From J027 sp965215855 (GTDB taxonomy: Bacteria > Chloroflexota > Anaerolineae > Aggregatilineales > J027), in the NCBI GenBank assembly GCA_965215855.1, contig CBDCER010000003.1, positions 2,108,001-2,172,000 of the forward strand: a DNA stretch of 64,000 nt, in the 5' to 3' direction. Below the pieces are notes generated by a model, which was not told the DNA's origin, ran no database searches, and saw only the letters and a list, made by a program, of their open reading frames with translations. Below are positions 55,242 to 64,000 of this stretch, one piece after another. How positions within the stretch are numbered: the stretch's first letter is position 1; the number at the start of each line of letters is the position of its first letter. The position numbers and the translations under genes are program-made.

Positions 55242-58200
55242 GATTCGTTTTCTCCTTCATTTTTAGATTGTCGCTCGGTAGCGTCAAGATCACGGTAGAC
55301 AGCATCACAGGCCAGACGTAGCAGGTTGAATTGTGTTCCGCGCAGCAACGAGGTTCGGCCTTTCAAGCCTTCTATGAAGTAGGTATAAACAAAATACTCA
55401 GCGAAATCCCGCATGGCGGCGTGGAGGTCCTGGTATTTGGACCCTTTTGGATGATAGCCTTTGGCCTGGTTGTTTGAGATAGCAATGTCAATTTGAATGA
55501 GCTTGCCGCAGATAGTCTCTACCAGCATATCAGGAGCGCTGTGAGCAGCATCAGACGCCAAGATTATTTTTGCGGACTCCTGGATAGGTCGTAGGATTGT
55601 GCTGGTCTTCAGGGGATAGTAAGCACGATAGAAACGCCGGTAACGGGTGACAAGTTCACGAGCATGATTCACAGTATCACTCCTTTGTTGTTTATGAGCA
55701 GTTCGTTCCAAAATAGCGGCATATTGCAAATAGCGACGGGCATCATCAACATGAGGATCACGCTTGCGGCGTTCACTCAGACGCCGGTAGTAGATGAATA
55801 CGGTGGCTGGTTCTTCGGATAATTGACGGCCAATGTCAGCCAGACGTCCAAAATCGTAACCATAGGCATCTTGCATAATCGCCAGCATAACGGTCATACG
55901 CTCCAATGCGCCCAGCACACTATCAACCTTGATGGCGCGCCCAATCAGGTCAGCATAGGCCGGATGTAAGGCGTCGAATATCACTGTTTCGTCAAAGCCT
56001 GTACCCGCTTGGTAGAGCGGCACCGGGCTTTCGCTGACGGCAATCTTGACATCGACCACCGTCGCCAGAATTAGACTGACTATCACAGGATTAACCCACG
56101 ATTCAATATCGGTGATTTTGGATTTACCGGAATCAAAGGAAATCTGGGCCAAAGTGGGCGCGATGACAGCCGGATAAGCCATCGGTTTGATACTGGTAAA
56201 CCGGGTGGGTTTATCCAATACATCATGGTAGTGCGCTGCTTTTCTGGTATCCAAATCAAGACCAGATTGGGTATGACGCAACCAACCAGCAATGTTGAAA
56301 GTTCGCAGCCGTCGCAAGATATTCAGCAACACATCACCTGTTTCGGGGGTGAAATAGTACACTGGATAGAGGAATACCATCTTGCTTTTGTGAGCCTCGA
56401 AGGGAAACGGGTCACGGAGTGCCAATTGCATCAGTAACATGTTGACCACACCGATGCTTGAAATACCGCGCCGCCAGCCTGATTTCAGACTATCGCCTTT
56501 TCCCAAGGGCAATCGCTGGCTGTAAGGTGTTGGCATGTAGGGCAATGTCGCGTCTTGCTGTTGTTCCACACTATCCGGCAAATTATAAAGCGTGTCGTAG
56601 ACTCCTCGCTGGCGATCTACTTTAGCCAGATTGTACCGGTCAAACTCGGCGGCAAAACGTTCTACTTCAGCCATCTCGCGTTGTGGAAGACTAATCGACT
56701 GTTGAATATAAACACGCAAGCTTTCTAATAACATTCCGCCGGATGGGTAATGACTTAACTCGTTCTGTAACTGAGGAAAGATTTGATCTTTGATATAATC
56801 ACCCACTTGCTCTGGTGAGAAAGTGGGATGTTGGGCGATAAAGGTTGCAGCGACTAATGCTGACCAATAGTGGACACCGCCCTTTTGCGCTATATCAATA
56901 ACGGATTGCACATCATCCATCGCAAAACCCAGCGTTGTGATGATGATTTCGACAGCTTGTTCACCAATCGGGTCAGGCAAGGTAATCGCAAAAGCCAGCC
57001 AGTCGCCAATCGCCTCGGCTCGTCGATCAATATGTTCAACCAATGGCTCAACCTGTTCAGCAGAAAACCAACCGCTATCCGTGCCTTTCTTCAAGCGTTT
57101 ATAAACTTTGAGGGCAGGCGGTTTGACTGGGCGCGAATCATGTAGACGACGAGTCAAGTGTCGCCACACAAGTTCGAGAATCTGTACAGGGGCAAGCAAA
57201 TCTTCTATGAACGGAGCGATTTTCAAGCCCTGGGTTCCCCAACTCAACCCAACAGGATTGGTCGTAATTGCCAAACGGTGTATCCCTTGCAGCGCAGCAT
57301 GTTGCACACGATCAATGGCCGCGTCAGCAATGGTTCCAATCTCTGGTATCCTGGCATCTCGCGGACTGGCATAGATAACACCATTCGGCGCAAACAAAAT
57401 CGGTTCATGGCCGTGTTCTTGCATAGCTTCAATCACGGCATTGTGTATATAAGCTGTCAGGATGCCTGTTACCTGGGTAACACGATGGGCGGTTAAGTCA
57501 AAGGGACGTTCACCCAGCGTTTCTGTCAGGATGGTATTGATCCGATCCAGCGTAGTGAATTCCAGAAATGTACCATAGGCTAGTAAATCAGCGATGCGGC
57601 TGAAATTGGCAACCATCCGTACCTGTTGTCTATCGGTAACATTTGCCGCCAGCAAGCGAGCTGGCATGGTTCCCCATTTCACCTGAGTATTGTGAATGGC
57701 GAAAATCAGATCCGGCAGATGGAGTTCGTGGCCGCCCTGATGGAAAAACATGGGCAGATTGAATGCTTCGGTCCATTGTATGATCTCACGGCGAATCATG
57801 GGCATATTTTCTGCTGATGGTGTACCGATGGCATCGTGGAGTTCTGGCCCCAGCAGTTTGGTGTAATCATGCAAGATATACGTCGCAATCAGCAACCGCC
57901 AACCATAGTCATCTATACTCTGGGCAATGCTGTTACCAGCTTCAACAGCCAGCCGCAGGATATTGAGTGACGCCAATAAGCCATTCAGAATATGGGCACG
58001 CATGGACTGGTCACGCCGGTAATGAGCGGTGTCGCTGCCTTCCTCTGCCTTGTCGGTTGCAAATTGTCCACCTTTTGCGGAAAAAGATGCCATCACGTCT
58101 ACGACATAGGGCAGCACCATTTCAGAGAAATCGTGCATGACGGCATCATCCGGCCAATAGCGGGCAATTGCCGTCTTCAGGAGCGCCGCCAGCAGCGGTT

Positions 58201-58282
58201 CGTCTTCTGGGATGTCCAGTGGCTCCGGCTCGTCGTCTTCCTCATAATCATGCCAATCATCATATTCATCAAAGTCTGTCAT
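55238..58282 (-). CDS. cas10d: Cas10d (Csc3) large subunit with N-terminal HD nuclease
   Basis: 1014 aa. An acidic N-terminal segment is followed by an HD domain (about 85-260; RAHILNGLLASL, then YILHDYTKLLG with the HD pair). In type I-D this domain, not that of Cas3, cuts the target DNA. The rest matches the divergent Cas10-like large subunit, with no GGDD cyclase motif, as expected for I-D. Ten bases separate it from the cas3 gene upstream. Confidence 0.95.
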   Translation of the reverse strand: MTDFDEYDDWHDYEEDDEPEPLDIPEDEPLLAALLKTAIARYWPDDAVMHDFSEMVLPYVVDVMASFSAKGGQFATDKAEEGSDTAHYRRDQSMRAHILNGLLASLNILRLAVEAGNSIAQSIDDYGWRLLIATYILHDYTKLLGPELHDAIGTPSAENMPMIRREIIQWTEAFNLPMFFHQGGHELHLPDLIFAIHNTQVKWGTMPARLLAANVTDRQQVRMVANFSRIADLLAYGTFLEFTTLDRINTILTETLGERPFDLTAHRVTQVTGILTAYIHNAVIEAMQEHGHEPILFAPNGVIYASPRDARIPEIGTIADAAIDRVQHAALQGIHRLAITTNPVGLSWGTQGLKIAPFIEDLLAPVQILELVWRHLTRRLHDSRPVKPPALKVYKRLKKGTDSGWFSAEQVEPLVEHIDRRAEAIGDWLAFAITLPDPIGEQAVEIIITTLGFAMDDVQSVIDIAQKGGVHYWSALVAATFIAQHPTFSPEQVGDYIKDQIFPQLQNELSHYPSGGMLLESLRVYIQQSISLPQREMAEVERFAAEFDRYNLAKVDRQRGVYDTLYNLPDSVEQQQDATLPYMPTPYSQRLPLGKGDSLKSGWRRGISSIGVVNMLLMQLALRDPFPFEAHKSKMVFLYPVYYFTPETGDVLLNILRRLRTFNIAGWLRHTQSGLDLDTRKAAHYHDVLDKPTRFTSIKPMAYPAVIAPTLAQISFDSGKSKITDIESWVNPVIVSLILATVVDVKIAVSESPVPLYQAGTGFDETVIFDALHPAYADLIGRAIKVDSVLGALERMTVMLAIMQDAYGYDFGRLADIGRQLSEEPATVFIYYRRLSERRKRDPHVDDARRYLQYAAILERTAHKQQRSDTVNHARELVTRYRRFYRAYYPLKTSTILRPIQESAKIILASDAAHSAPDMLVETICGKLIQIDIAISNNQAKGYHPKGSKYQDLHAAMRDFAEYFVYTYFIEGLKGRTSLLRGTQFNLLRLACDAVYRDLDATERQSKNEGENES

Positions 58283-58292
58283 TCAATTCCTC

Positions 58293-60338
58293 TCAAATAA
58301 TGAATGCGCCCCCACCTTCATCCCGAAGGCGCAAGGCAGCGGCATCCAATAGCAGCGCATCACGCCCCAACGCAATGCAGCCAGTTTGTCCATCGTAGGT
58401 CTCGAAATCGTACAGGGAGAAATACATGCCCAATTTTAGGTAACGTTGCACCTCGTAACGCGAACGGTGCATGATAACCCGTACCACCAGTTTGCGACTG
58501 CGAATCCGTCGAGGTGCATCGCCCAGATCAGGTGACGGTGTGATAACTGGATACACCCCTCTGGTCACAACCACACTTGCCGGAAATTCCTCAGCGTGTT
58601 CAAGCCACTCGGTACGGTCAATTGTCAGATACAGTTTTCGGCGCTCGAACAAAACACCTTGCCACTGCAATGCCACTACCGGATTATTGCGTTTGATAGT
58701 TTTCTCAGACACACCATCCCGAACAGCAGCCTGACAGGTTTCATCCAAATCAAGTAGCTCAAATTTGGCGGCGCGGGCCACTCGCAGTAGATCATAAAAT
58801 TGGTATTTTTCGGAGCCAGCATAGTGTTCATTGACGATCAAGGCTGTCATTTCACTACTACCACGGAAAGCGTCAATAGCATCCCGGCGCGGGCGGTCTT
58901 TGAATAGCTGCTTGAATTCGGTGATTTTTGCATCTAACGAATAACGTGTATTGGGAAAGAGGGCGTCAGAGAGCTTCTGTTTGATAACAGGTGCAATATC
59001 CTTGTTTTGCTCACGGACCACTGGATGTCTCAGTCGATGCCAGGCATGGTAAGCTGGGAACCAACCCCACAGCTTATTGTAGGCAAAAACACGACGTGGC
59101 TTTGGGAAGATATCATTAACCATAGCAAAGAGATTCTCGCGGGTCATCACAGCTTCACATCGCTCCTCCAGCGCCGCTTTAATCCAGGGTGGCACGCAGG
59201 CCACAGCCCGAAAGCGATCAAACTGGTGATCTTCGGCATAGCCAGCATGGCGGCCCAATCGTCCCAGACGCTGCTTAAAAGAAGCTACGTCGTGCGCCTC
59301 AAAGATCAAATGGTTGATTTTGAGATCTACACCAATATCAACTGTTGCCGTACCCAACACCACATCAGCCTCCAGACTGTTGTCTCGCATCGAACGTGGT
59401 GATAGGCCAGTATTATGAGCCACACGATAGCCACGTAACACATGTTTCAATTCAGGAAAAACAGATAAGGCAGCGAATACACTGTTGAACAAAGCAGCGA
59501 TCCGTTGCCCACCGCTCTGCAAGGTTGGCAACAAATCTTTGTCAGCATGTTCCGTTAACCAGGTGGCTACATCACCGCTGACAATCTCTAGATCAACGCC
59601 CTGCAAAATCGTGCGGTAGCTTTCCGGCGGTGTTTCCTCTTGATGCAAATAGTGACCGCGTATTTCATGCACTGAAAGCCCAGCCCGCTCCAGTGCTTCC
59701 AAGACCTCTGGCTCAGGCGTGGCTGACTGCAATAAAAATGTGGTTGACCAACCGTAGTAATGTAAGAAAATAATGTCAGTCAAGACGGCGGTCGCTTGCT
59801 GTTGGTCAAACAGATGAAATTCATCAAATGTGAATTGTTGATACTCACTCAGGATATTGATATTACGAAAAGGGTTTTGATTCTTTCCACGCAGATAGCG
59901 CCCAGCCAGTATGTAGCGTGGAATATCGGGCACAGTCAACACAATTTGAGCATGTTGCAAATAGGCCCGAAGCGATGTTGGACGGTCTACAGCTTCTTCC
60001 AGGCCGTGCATATCCAGTGTTTCGGCATTGAGGCGTCTAATGGCAATGGTTGTGTCCCATCGCACTTGTTCATTGAGAAGATGGCGTTCCTGATCGCGGA
60101 TGAGTTCTTTGGTGGGATACATCGCTAGGATGCGATGTCGGGGGTTTTGTAGTGCCGTCAATTCACCCGCCAACGATTTTCCATCGCCCGTCATGCCGGT
60201 GTGGACGATAACATCTGCCTGTTGTGTACGCACCGCTTCGTAGGTTTCCACCTGATGCTGGAGCAGAGAGAACCCTGGCGGTGCATAATCAACATCTAGA
60301 GCATAGGCGCTATGTGTTGGCAACAAACGAATTTTCAT
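58293..60338 (-). CDS. cas3: Cas3 helicase of type I-D (no HD domain)
   Basis: 681 aa. SF2 helicase motifs are in order: Walker A HTGMTGDGKS (near residue 46), YPTKELIRDQ as motif Ia, DEFH as motif II, SATPEPE as motif III, and a C-terminal helicase lobe with ATVDIGVDLKIN and RLGRLGRHAG. The nuclease HD domain is absent, consistent with its location on Cas10d in type I-D. It is the first gene of the effector operon and has a well-formed promoter 21-50 bases upstream. Confidence 0.95.
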   Translation of the reverse strand: MKIRLLPTHSAYALDVDYAPPGFSLLQHQVETYEAVRTQQADVIVHTGMTGDGKSLAGELTALQNPRHRILAMYPTKELIRDQERHLLNEQVRWDTTIAIRRLNAETLDMHGLEEAVDRPTSLRAYLQHAQIVLTVPDIPRYILAGRYLRGKNQNPFRNINILSEYQQFTFDEFHLFDQQQATAVLTDIIFLHYYGWSTTFLLQSATPEPEVLEALERAGLSVHEIRGHYLHQEETPPESYRTILQGVDLEIVSGDVATWLTEHADKDLLPTLQSGGQRIAALFNSVFAALSVFPELKHVLRGYRVAHNTGLSPRSMRDNSLEADVVLGTATVDIGVDLKINHLIFEAHDVASFKQRLGRLGRHAGYAEDHQFDRFRAVACVPPWIKAALEERCEAVMTRENLFAMVNDIFPKPRRVFAYNKLWGWFPAYHAWHRLRHPVVREQNKDIAPVIKQKLSDALFPNTRYSLDAKITEFKQLFKDRPRRDAIDAFRGSSEMTALIVNEHYAGSEKYQFYDLLRVARAAKFELLDLDETCQAAVRDGVSEKTIKRNNPVVALQWQGVLFERRKLYLTIDRTEWLEHAEEFPASVVVTRGVYPVITPSPDLGDAPRRIRSRKLVVRVIMHRSRYEVQRYLKLGMYFSLYDFETYDGQTGCIALGRDALLLDAAALRLRDEGGGAFII

Positions 60339-60358
60339 TCATTCCCCTTCTACTTTAC

Positions 60359-60388
60359 TTTATATGTATCACAGGTTGGGCGTTTCAA
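60359..60388 (-). promoter_or_regulatory. Promoter of cas3-cas10d-csc2-csc1-cas6 operon
   Basis: On the minus strand TTGAAA, 18-bp spacer, TATAAA (5 of 6 matches in each box), in the 77-bp gap between the WYL gene and cas3. The start point would be near 60352, giving a leader of about 14 nt with AGAAGGGGA ahead of ATG 60338. Confidence 0.6.
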
Positions 60389-60408
60389 AACGGCCCAAGT
60401 AAGCCGTT
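60389..60408 (-). terminator. Weak stem-loop after the WYL gene
   Basis: Minus strand AACGGC, 8-nt loop, GCCGTT, then TTG. It lies seven bases after the WYL stop and touches the -35 box of the cas3 promoter. It may insulate the effector operon from the regulator gene. Confidence 0.35.
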
Positions 60409-60415
60409 CTATTTT

Positions 60416-61420
60416 CTATGACCAATCATAAAATGAATACATCTGATGAATTTCGGCGCGGTACCGGGTCAATATCTCATCGCCGCCTAACACCCGGCAT
60501 TCACCGCCATAGCGCAGAAGTTTCTGGACGGCCCGGAGTGGGCGAGCTGTCGTGGCGATCACCTCCAGGCACCCGTCGGCGCGTTGTCGTTTTTCCAGTT
60601 CCTGGTCAAATATCTGGCTCGCTCCACCTTTGACCAACTTCTCGGAGAGGATGCAATGGACACGATACAGTTGGCGAGCGCGTTGGTGTGTGTATGTTTC
60701 ATCACACAATTGAATAGAGTCCGGTTGGATACGCCCAATACGATAGTCAAAGTGACGGTTCTGTTCAAAGCTCCCTAAATAACTGGTTGTCTGGCGGCAG
60801 AATCCCATCAAATAGAAATGGCCGTCTTCAACATAAATTTCATAGGGTTCCATGAGGTGTTGCCGAAGTTCATCATCCTGACGTGGCGGCAAATAGTCAA
60901 AGATAATGACGCGGCGTTGTTGCACTGCCAGTCGCAGTGTAGCCCGCATAGCAGCAGTGATCTGATCATTGTCGCGCCAGGCGGCCAGATTATGGGCGCG
61001 ATCAAGAACATCATCGAAATAAGTGGTTTCAGAACCAAAACGGCTGCGAACTGATGCCAGAAGATTATCAATCAATTCAGGTAAGTATTGCTGGCGATAT
61101 TGTGGTAATTGAGCGATTGCGAGAAGATGCTCAATTCCCTGGGGCATAAATACAGCCAAAACAGGCGGGTTAATCCGTATGACGCTGTAGACATCGCGTT
61201 TGCCGCGCACGTTACCAATATCAACACCCAGGTTTTTCCGCAACCACTTACGGTCTTTACGGAAGGTATCACGAACGTCATGAAGGTCGCCATCATACGC
61301 ATACTGCTCGTCAATCATCAGTTGATCCACTTCAGAGTAGGTAAAGGTTGGCTTCTCAAACGCCAGTTTCAATAAAGCCAGACGTCGTTTCGCAACAACA
61401 GGTAAAGGTGGTCGCCCCAT
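60416..61420 (-). CDS. WYL-domain transcriptional regulator
   Basis: 334 aa. The N-terminal half is a winged-helix-like region (RRLALLKLAFEKPTFTYSEV, then DTFRKDRKWLRKNLGVDI). The C-terminal WYL domain spans about 170-300 (VIIFDYLPPR, YEIYVEDGHFYLMGFCR). WYL proteins often regulate CRISPR and other defence genes, and the domain can bind nucleic-acid ligands. ATG 61420 overlaps the divergent cas4 ATG 61419 in one CATG; no other start keeps the DNA-binding part, and a stop codon lies just upstream. It has only a poor ribosome site. Confidence 0.88.
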   Translation of the reverse strand: MGRPPLPVVAKRRLALLKLAFEKPTFTYSEVDQLMIDEQYAYDGDLHDVRDTFRKDRKWLRKNLGVDIGNVRGKRDVYSVIRINPPVLAVFMPQGIEHLLAIAQLPQYRQQYLPELIDNLLASVRSRFGSETTYFDDVLDRAHNLAAWRDNDQITAAMRATLRLAVQQRRVIIFDYLPPRQDDELRQHLMEPYEIYVEDGHFYLMGFCRQTTSYLGSFEQNRHFDYRIGRIQPDSIQLCDETYTHQRARQLYRVHCILSEKLVKGGASQIFDQELEKRQRADGCLEVIATTARPLRAVQKLLRYGGECRVLGGDEILTRYRAEIHQMYSFYDWS

Positions 61421-61982
61421 GCACTATTTATCCATTTCCCGCATTAATCAATTTGTATACTGCCCTCGCCGATTCTGGTTAATAGTTGTTGAGGATAGTA
61501 TGCAATTAAACGTGCAAGTCTTAGAAGGAATTGTACAACATACCAGTGTCCATGCCGAATCATCACGGCGTATGACGGCATTGCCTGTCGCATCCGAAAA
61601 ACTGGGCATTGTAGGTGTAATTGATGTTGCTGAACCTCTAGAGGATGGCACATACCGCATCGTAGAACATAAACGTGGATCCACCCACCAATGGGACAAC
61701 GACCAGTTACAAGTCACGGCCCAGGCTATCGCTTTTGAAGAAACAACAGAAATGACAGCAACAAGTGGCAGTGTGTTCTCCTGGACAAGTCGCCGCCGAT
61801 ACGAATTTGAGATCACAGAAACCCTGCACTATCAGGTTGAGCAAGTCGTGGCTGATATGCACGCTACTATTGATGCTGGATATCGCCCTACCCCAACACC
61901 TAAGAAGCAAAAATGTCGGGGGTGTAGCCTCCGTGAAGTCTGTCAGCCAACCCTCATTCGCAAGAAAGGACAAACACGATGA
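61419..61982 (+). CDS. cas4: Cas4 nuclease
   Basis: 187 aa. The start HYLSISRINQFVYCPRRF carries the first Fe-S Cys. RecB-type nuclease residues follow in a His (VHAESSRR), Asp (GVIDVAE) and Glu-x-Lys (VEHKRG). The last three Cys are in KCRGCSLREVC. Cas4 trims prespacers and checks the PAM during adaptation. AAAGGTGG lies seven bases before ATG 61419, inside the WYL coding sequence. Its stop overlaps the cas1 start (ATGA). Confidence 0.95.
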   Translation: MHYLSISRINQFVYCPRRFWLIVVEDSMQLNVQVLEGIVQHTSVHAESSRRMTALPVASEKLGIVGVIDVAEPLEDGTYRIVEHKRGSTHQWDNDQLQVTAQAIAFEETTEMTATSGSVFSWTSRRRYEFEITETLHYQVEQVVADMHATIDAGYRPTPTPKKQKCRGCSLREVCQPTLIRKKGQTR

Positions 61983-62965
61983 CCACTTTATATATTCAAC
62001 ATAACGGATGTACACTAGCTCGCCAACACAACACGCTAATTATTCGCCATCCGGAACAGAAGCGGCGCATTCCCGTCGAGAAAATCTCCGCTGTGGTGAT
62101 TGGCAATGGTTGTCATATTACATCCGGTGCTATTGAACTGCTCCTATCATTACAAGTGCCGGTTTCGTTTGTGGATTACCACGAGCGATTCATCGGGGCG
62201 TTATTGACGCCGGTCAATGGCAATCAATTGCTGCGCCGAGAGCAATATCGTGCCGCAGAACGTGATGATATAAGCATATACTTCGCCCGACACTTCATCG
62301 GCGGCAAAGCACAAAATCAGCGGACGTTGGCACAACGATACGCCCGTGAAAGATCAGAACTTATCGAATATGTTGACCAAATGGCGTGTCTGATAAAACA
62401 CATTGACACTGGTGAAGATATTCCGACGATCATGGGATATGAAGGACAGGTTGCGAAGCTCTATTTCAAGTCGCTGGGTTTGATCGTTGGGTCATCCTGG
62501 GAATTCACTGGACGTAACCGTCGTCCTCCTCGTGACCCCATCAATGCTATGTTATCTTATGGCTACACAGTGCTGGAAGCCTTTATCACATCAGCATTGC
62601 ACAAAGTTGGGCTTGATCCCTATGTTGGTTTTGTTCATAAACCATTCCCCGGGCGAAAATCTCTGGCGCTTGATCTTCTGGAAGAATTCCGACCAGTTAT
62701 TGTTGACTCCGCTATTTTGGGGATCACCGGAAACCAAATGTTGAAGCCAGATGATTTCACCGTTGATATGAATGTGTGCCGGATGAGCGAGAAAGCACGC
62801 AAGACCTTTCTACAACGTTTCCAGGCCCGACTTGACCAGTCTGTCAAACACCATATCACCCAGGAGAAAACCACCTATAGCAAATTGATTGTATCGCAGG
62901 CGCGACAGATTGCATCCCTGCTACTCCATGATCTTTCCGAATATAGTCCAGTAAGGATTCGTTGA
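61979..62965 (+). CDS. cas1: Cas1 integrase
   Basis: 328 aa. The family residues are present: Glu in MGYEGQVAKLYF (about 161), His in GFVHKPFPGRKSLALDLLEE (about 226), and the acidic pair that follows (LDLLEEFRPVIVD). Cas1 with Cas2 inserts new spacers at the leader end. ATG 61979 overlaps the cas4 stop by four bases, and the TGA stop overlaps the cas2 ATG by one base. Confidence 0.97.
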   Translation: MTTLYIQHNGCTLARQHNTLIIRHPEQKRRIPVEKISAVVIGNGCHITSGAIELLLSLQVPVSFVDYHERFIGALLTPVNGNQLLRREQYRAAERDDISIYFARHFIGGKAQNQRTLAQRYARERSELIEYVDQMACLIKHIDTGEDIPTIMGYEGQVAKLYFKSLGLIVGSSWEFTGRNRRPPRDPINAMLSYGYTVLEAFITSALHKVGLDPYVGFVHKPFPGRKSLALDLLEEFRPVIVDSAILGITGNQMLKPDDFTVDMNVCRMSEKARKTFLQRFQARLDQSVKHHITQEKTTYSKLIVSQARQIASLLLHDLSEYSPVRIR

Positions 62966-63252
62966 TGGCTGCCGATACCATGTTGCACTTGATCGCCTAT
63001 GACGTTTCGAAAGACAAAACTCGCACAAAACTGCACAAACTACTGTGTCGGTATGGGGAATGGACACAGTTCAGCTTATTCGAATGCTTTCTCACTGCCA
63101 AGCAAGCGGTTAAATTGATAGCGGAAATCAAAGCAATCATCAGTCAAGATCAAGGCCATGTGCGAATATATGTGTTGTCACGTGATGATGTAAAACGCAC
63201 GGTTACGATTGGTGGTGCGCTCCCTACAGAAGATCAGATTTATGTTGTGTAA
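62965..63252 (+). CDS. cas2: Cas2
   Basis: 95 aa from ATG 62965, which shares one base with the cas1 stop (TGATG); a TTG three bases earlier is not needed. The ferredoxin-like fold of Cas2 is clear: MLHLIAYDVSKDKTRTKLHK, then YGEWTQFSLFEC, and a VRIYVLSRDDV strand. It bridges two Cas1 dimers in the integration complex. The array 2 leader starts at the next base after the stop. Confidence 0.96.
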   Translation: MAADTMLHLIAYDVSKDKTRTKLHKLLCRYGEWTQFSLFECFLTAKQAVKLIAEIKAIISQDQGHVRIYVLSRDDVKRTVTIGGALPTEDQIYVV

Positions 63253-63425
63253 AACCTTGCGAGCGGTAAAGCTGGACAGGATTATCAGGGAGGCGCTCGC
63301 AAGCCCTCTACCACAAGGGATTGATATGATTTTGAGTTATTATGGAATGCGGAAAACTGGCGATTTGAGGTGGCGCTCGCAAAAGATGGTGGTATACTAC
63401 TGTTCATCAGCTTTTGACAGGGAAG
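63253..63425 (+). promoter_or_regulatory. Leader of CRISPR array 2
   Basis: 173 bases between the cas2 stop and the first repeat. It carries the 45-nt element with arms TTGCGAGCG and CGCTCGCAA at 63257-63301, and GCGCTCGCAAA at 63373-63383, which ends 42 nt before the first repeat. Array 1 has counterparts at 125 and 42 nt. Outside these elements the two leaders share little. Confidence 0.85.
63390..63398 (+). promoter_or_regulatory. Candidate promoter of array 2
   Basis: TGG followed by TATACT forms an extended -10 box, placing the transcript start about 20 nt before the first repeat. The conserved CTCGCAAA element sits where a -35 box or activator site would be. Confidence 0.4.
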
Positions 63426-64000
63426 GTTTCAGGGTAGCCCATTCCGAACGAGGAATTGAAATCAGCGAGGGAATGAGGATTGCAGGCGAGTTGGGGCGTT
63501 TCAGGGTAGCCCATTCCGAACGAGGAATTGAAATACCCTTTCCGGCAATAACTCGACGGCTTTGACCTGGTTTCAGGGTAGCCCATTCCGAACGAGGAAT
63601 TGAAATATGAAGACTTCCGCGTAGTAGCGGACACCTGACAGTTTCAGGGTAGCCCATTCCGAACGAGGAATTGAAATGCGTAGAACACCCAGGTAGCTGT
63701 CATCCACCATGTTTCAGGGTAGCCCATTCCGAACGAGGAATTGAAATCAGCAATCGCTCTTTCAGCCCCGCCAGATAAGTGGTTTCAGGGTAGCCCATTC
63801 CGAACGAGGAATTGAAATCATCGCTCGTAACCGGCCTGGAAGAAGTCTCTTTGTTTCAGGGTAGCCCATTCCGAACGAGGAATTGAAATCTCGCTGCGAT
63901 ACACTGCCGCCAGGTCGCCGAAGGTTTCAGGGTAGCCCATTCCGAACGAGGAATTGAAATCCAAATGATGAGAAGCTGTTGGTAGCCGGATCATGTTTCA
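63426..64000 (+). CRISPR. CRISPR array 2: eight complete 37-bp repeats and the start of a ninth, cut by the window
   Basis: Repeats start at 63426, 63498, 63570, 63641, 63711, 63782, 63853, 63924 and 63995 (truncated). They are identical and read GTTTCAGGGTAGCCC... ending in GAGGAATTGAAAT. The 3' 22 nt before the last base equal the array 1 repeat in transcription sense, so Cas6 can process both; the 5' parts differ. Spacers are 33-35 nt. The first, newest spacer (63463-63497) overlaps a spacer in array 1. Confidence 0.98.

Noticed and set aside
1..64000. tRNA, rRNA or riboswitch genes
   Set aside because: No tRNA cloverleaf ends, rRNA-like segments or recognised riboswitch cores were noticed by eye; a covariance search was not possible.

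Overview
The window most likely comes from a Chloroflexota chromosome (Anaerolineae-like; this is inferred from gene content, since there is no rRNA). The pointers are a Thr/Pro-repeat surface protein, kinase-SUMF1 fusions, WD40 and TolB propellers, a PIN/TRAM membrane protein and a type I-D CRISPR system. Coding density is high, GC is moderate, and no tRNA or rRNA gene was seen.

Region 1 (1-5.3 kb) holds the 3' part of a tandem WD40 propeller gene, then an unusual fusion of an ECF-type sigma factor, ankyrin repeats and a degenerate F1-ATPase beta-like domain, then an acyl-CoA dehydrogenase. Region 2 (5.4-24.2 kb, all minus strand) is a contractile injection system of the eCIS/phage-tail-like family. 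In transcription order it encodes an AAA+ ATPase, a DUF4157 zincin-like protein, a DUF4255 cap protein, sheath, tube, a Zn-ribbon assembly protein, a DUF6760-like protein, two basic QR-motif proteins flanking a second tube protein (one with ten ~40-residue repeats), a LysM tube-adaptor, a VgrG-like spike, gp25, baseplate J, an FHA/tail-protein-I fusion and an FHA-transmembrane-calcium-repeat protein. No separate PAAR tip, tail fibre or recognisable tape measure is present. The last protein is a candidate membrane anchor.

Region 3 (24.5-47.2 kb) is mostly housekeeping and signalling: PIN/TRAM, a sortase, methyltransferases, a heterodimeric ABC exporter with one degenerate ATP site, a slipin, HEAT and TolB-like proteins, a Ser/Thr kinase fused to a NarL-type response regulator, GAF, DnaJ-HtrA-NadE, TatA/B-like, CdsA, a Thr/Pro-rich membrane protein and a kinase-SUMF1 protein. 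A transposase remnant closes it.

Region 4 (47.7-64 kb) is a complete type I-D CRISPR-Cas locus with mirrored architecture. On the minus strand cas3-cas10d-csc2-csc1-cas6 runs into array 1 (68 full repeats plus a degenerate one). On the plus strand cas4-cas1-cas2 runs into array 2 (8 complete repeats, cut by the window end). A WYL regulator gene lies between, and its start codon overlaps that of cas4 head-to-head. Both leaders begin a few bases after the stop codon of the last cas gene and carry the same two sequence elements at the same distances from the first repeat. The newest spacer of array 2 overlaps by 27 nt, on the opposite target strand, a spacer inside array 1, so the two arrays have sampled the same invader.
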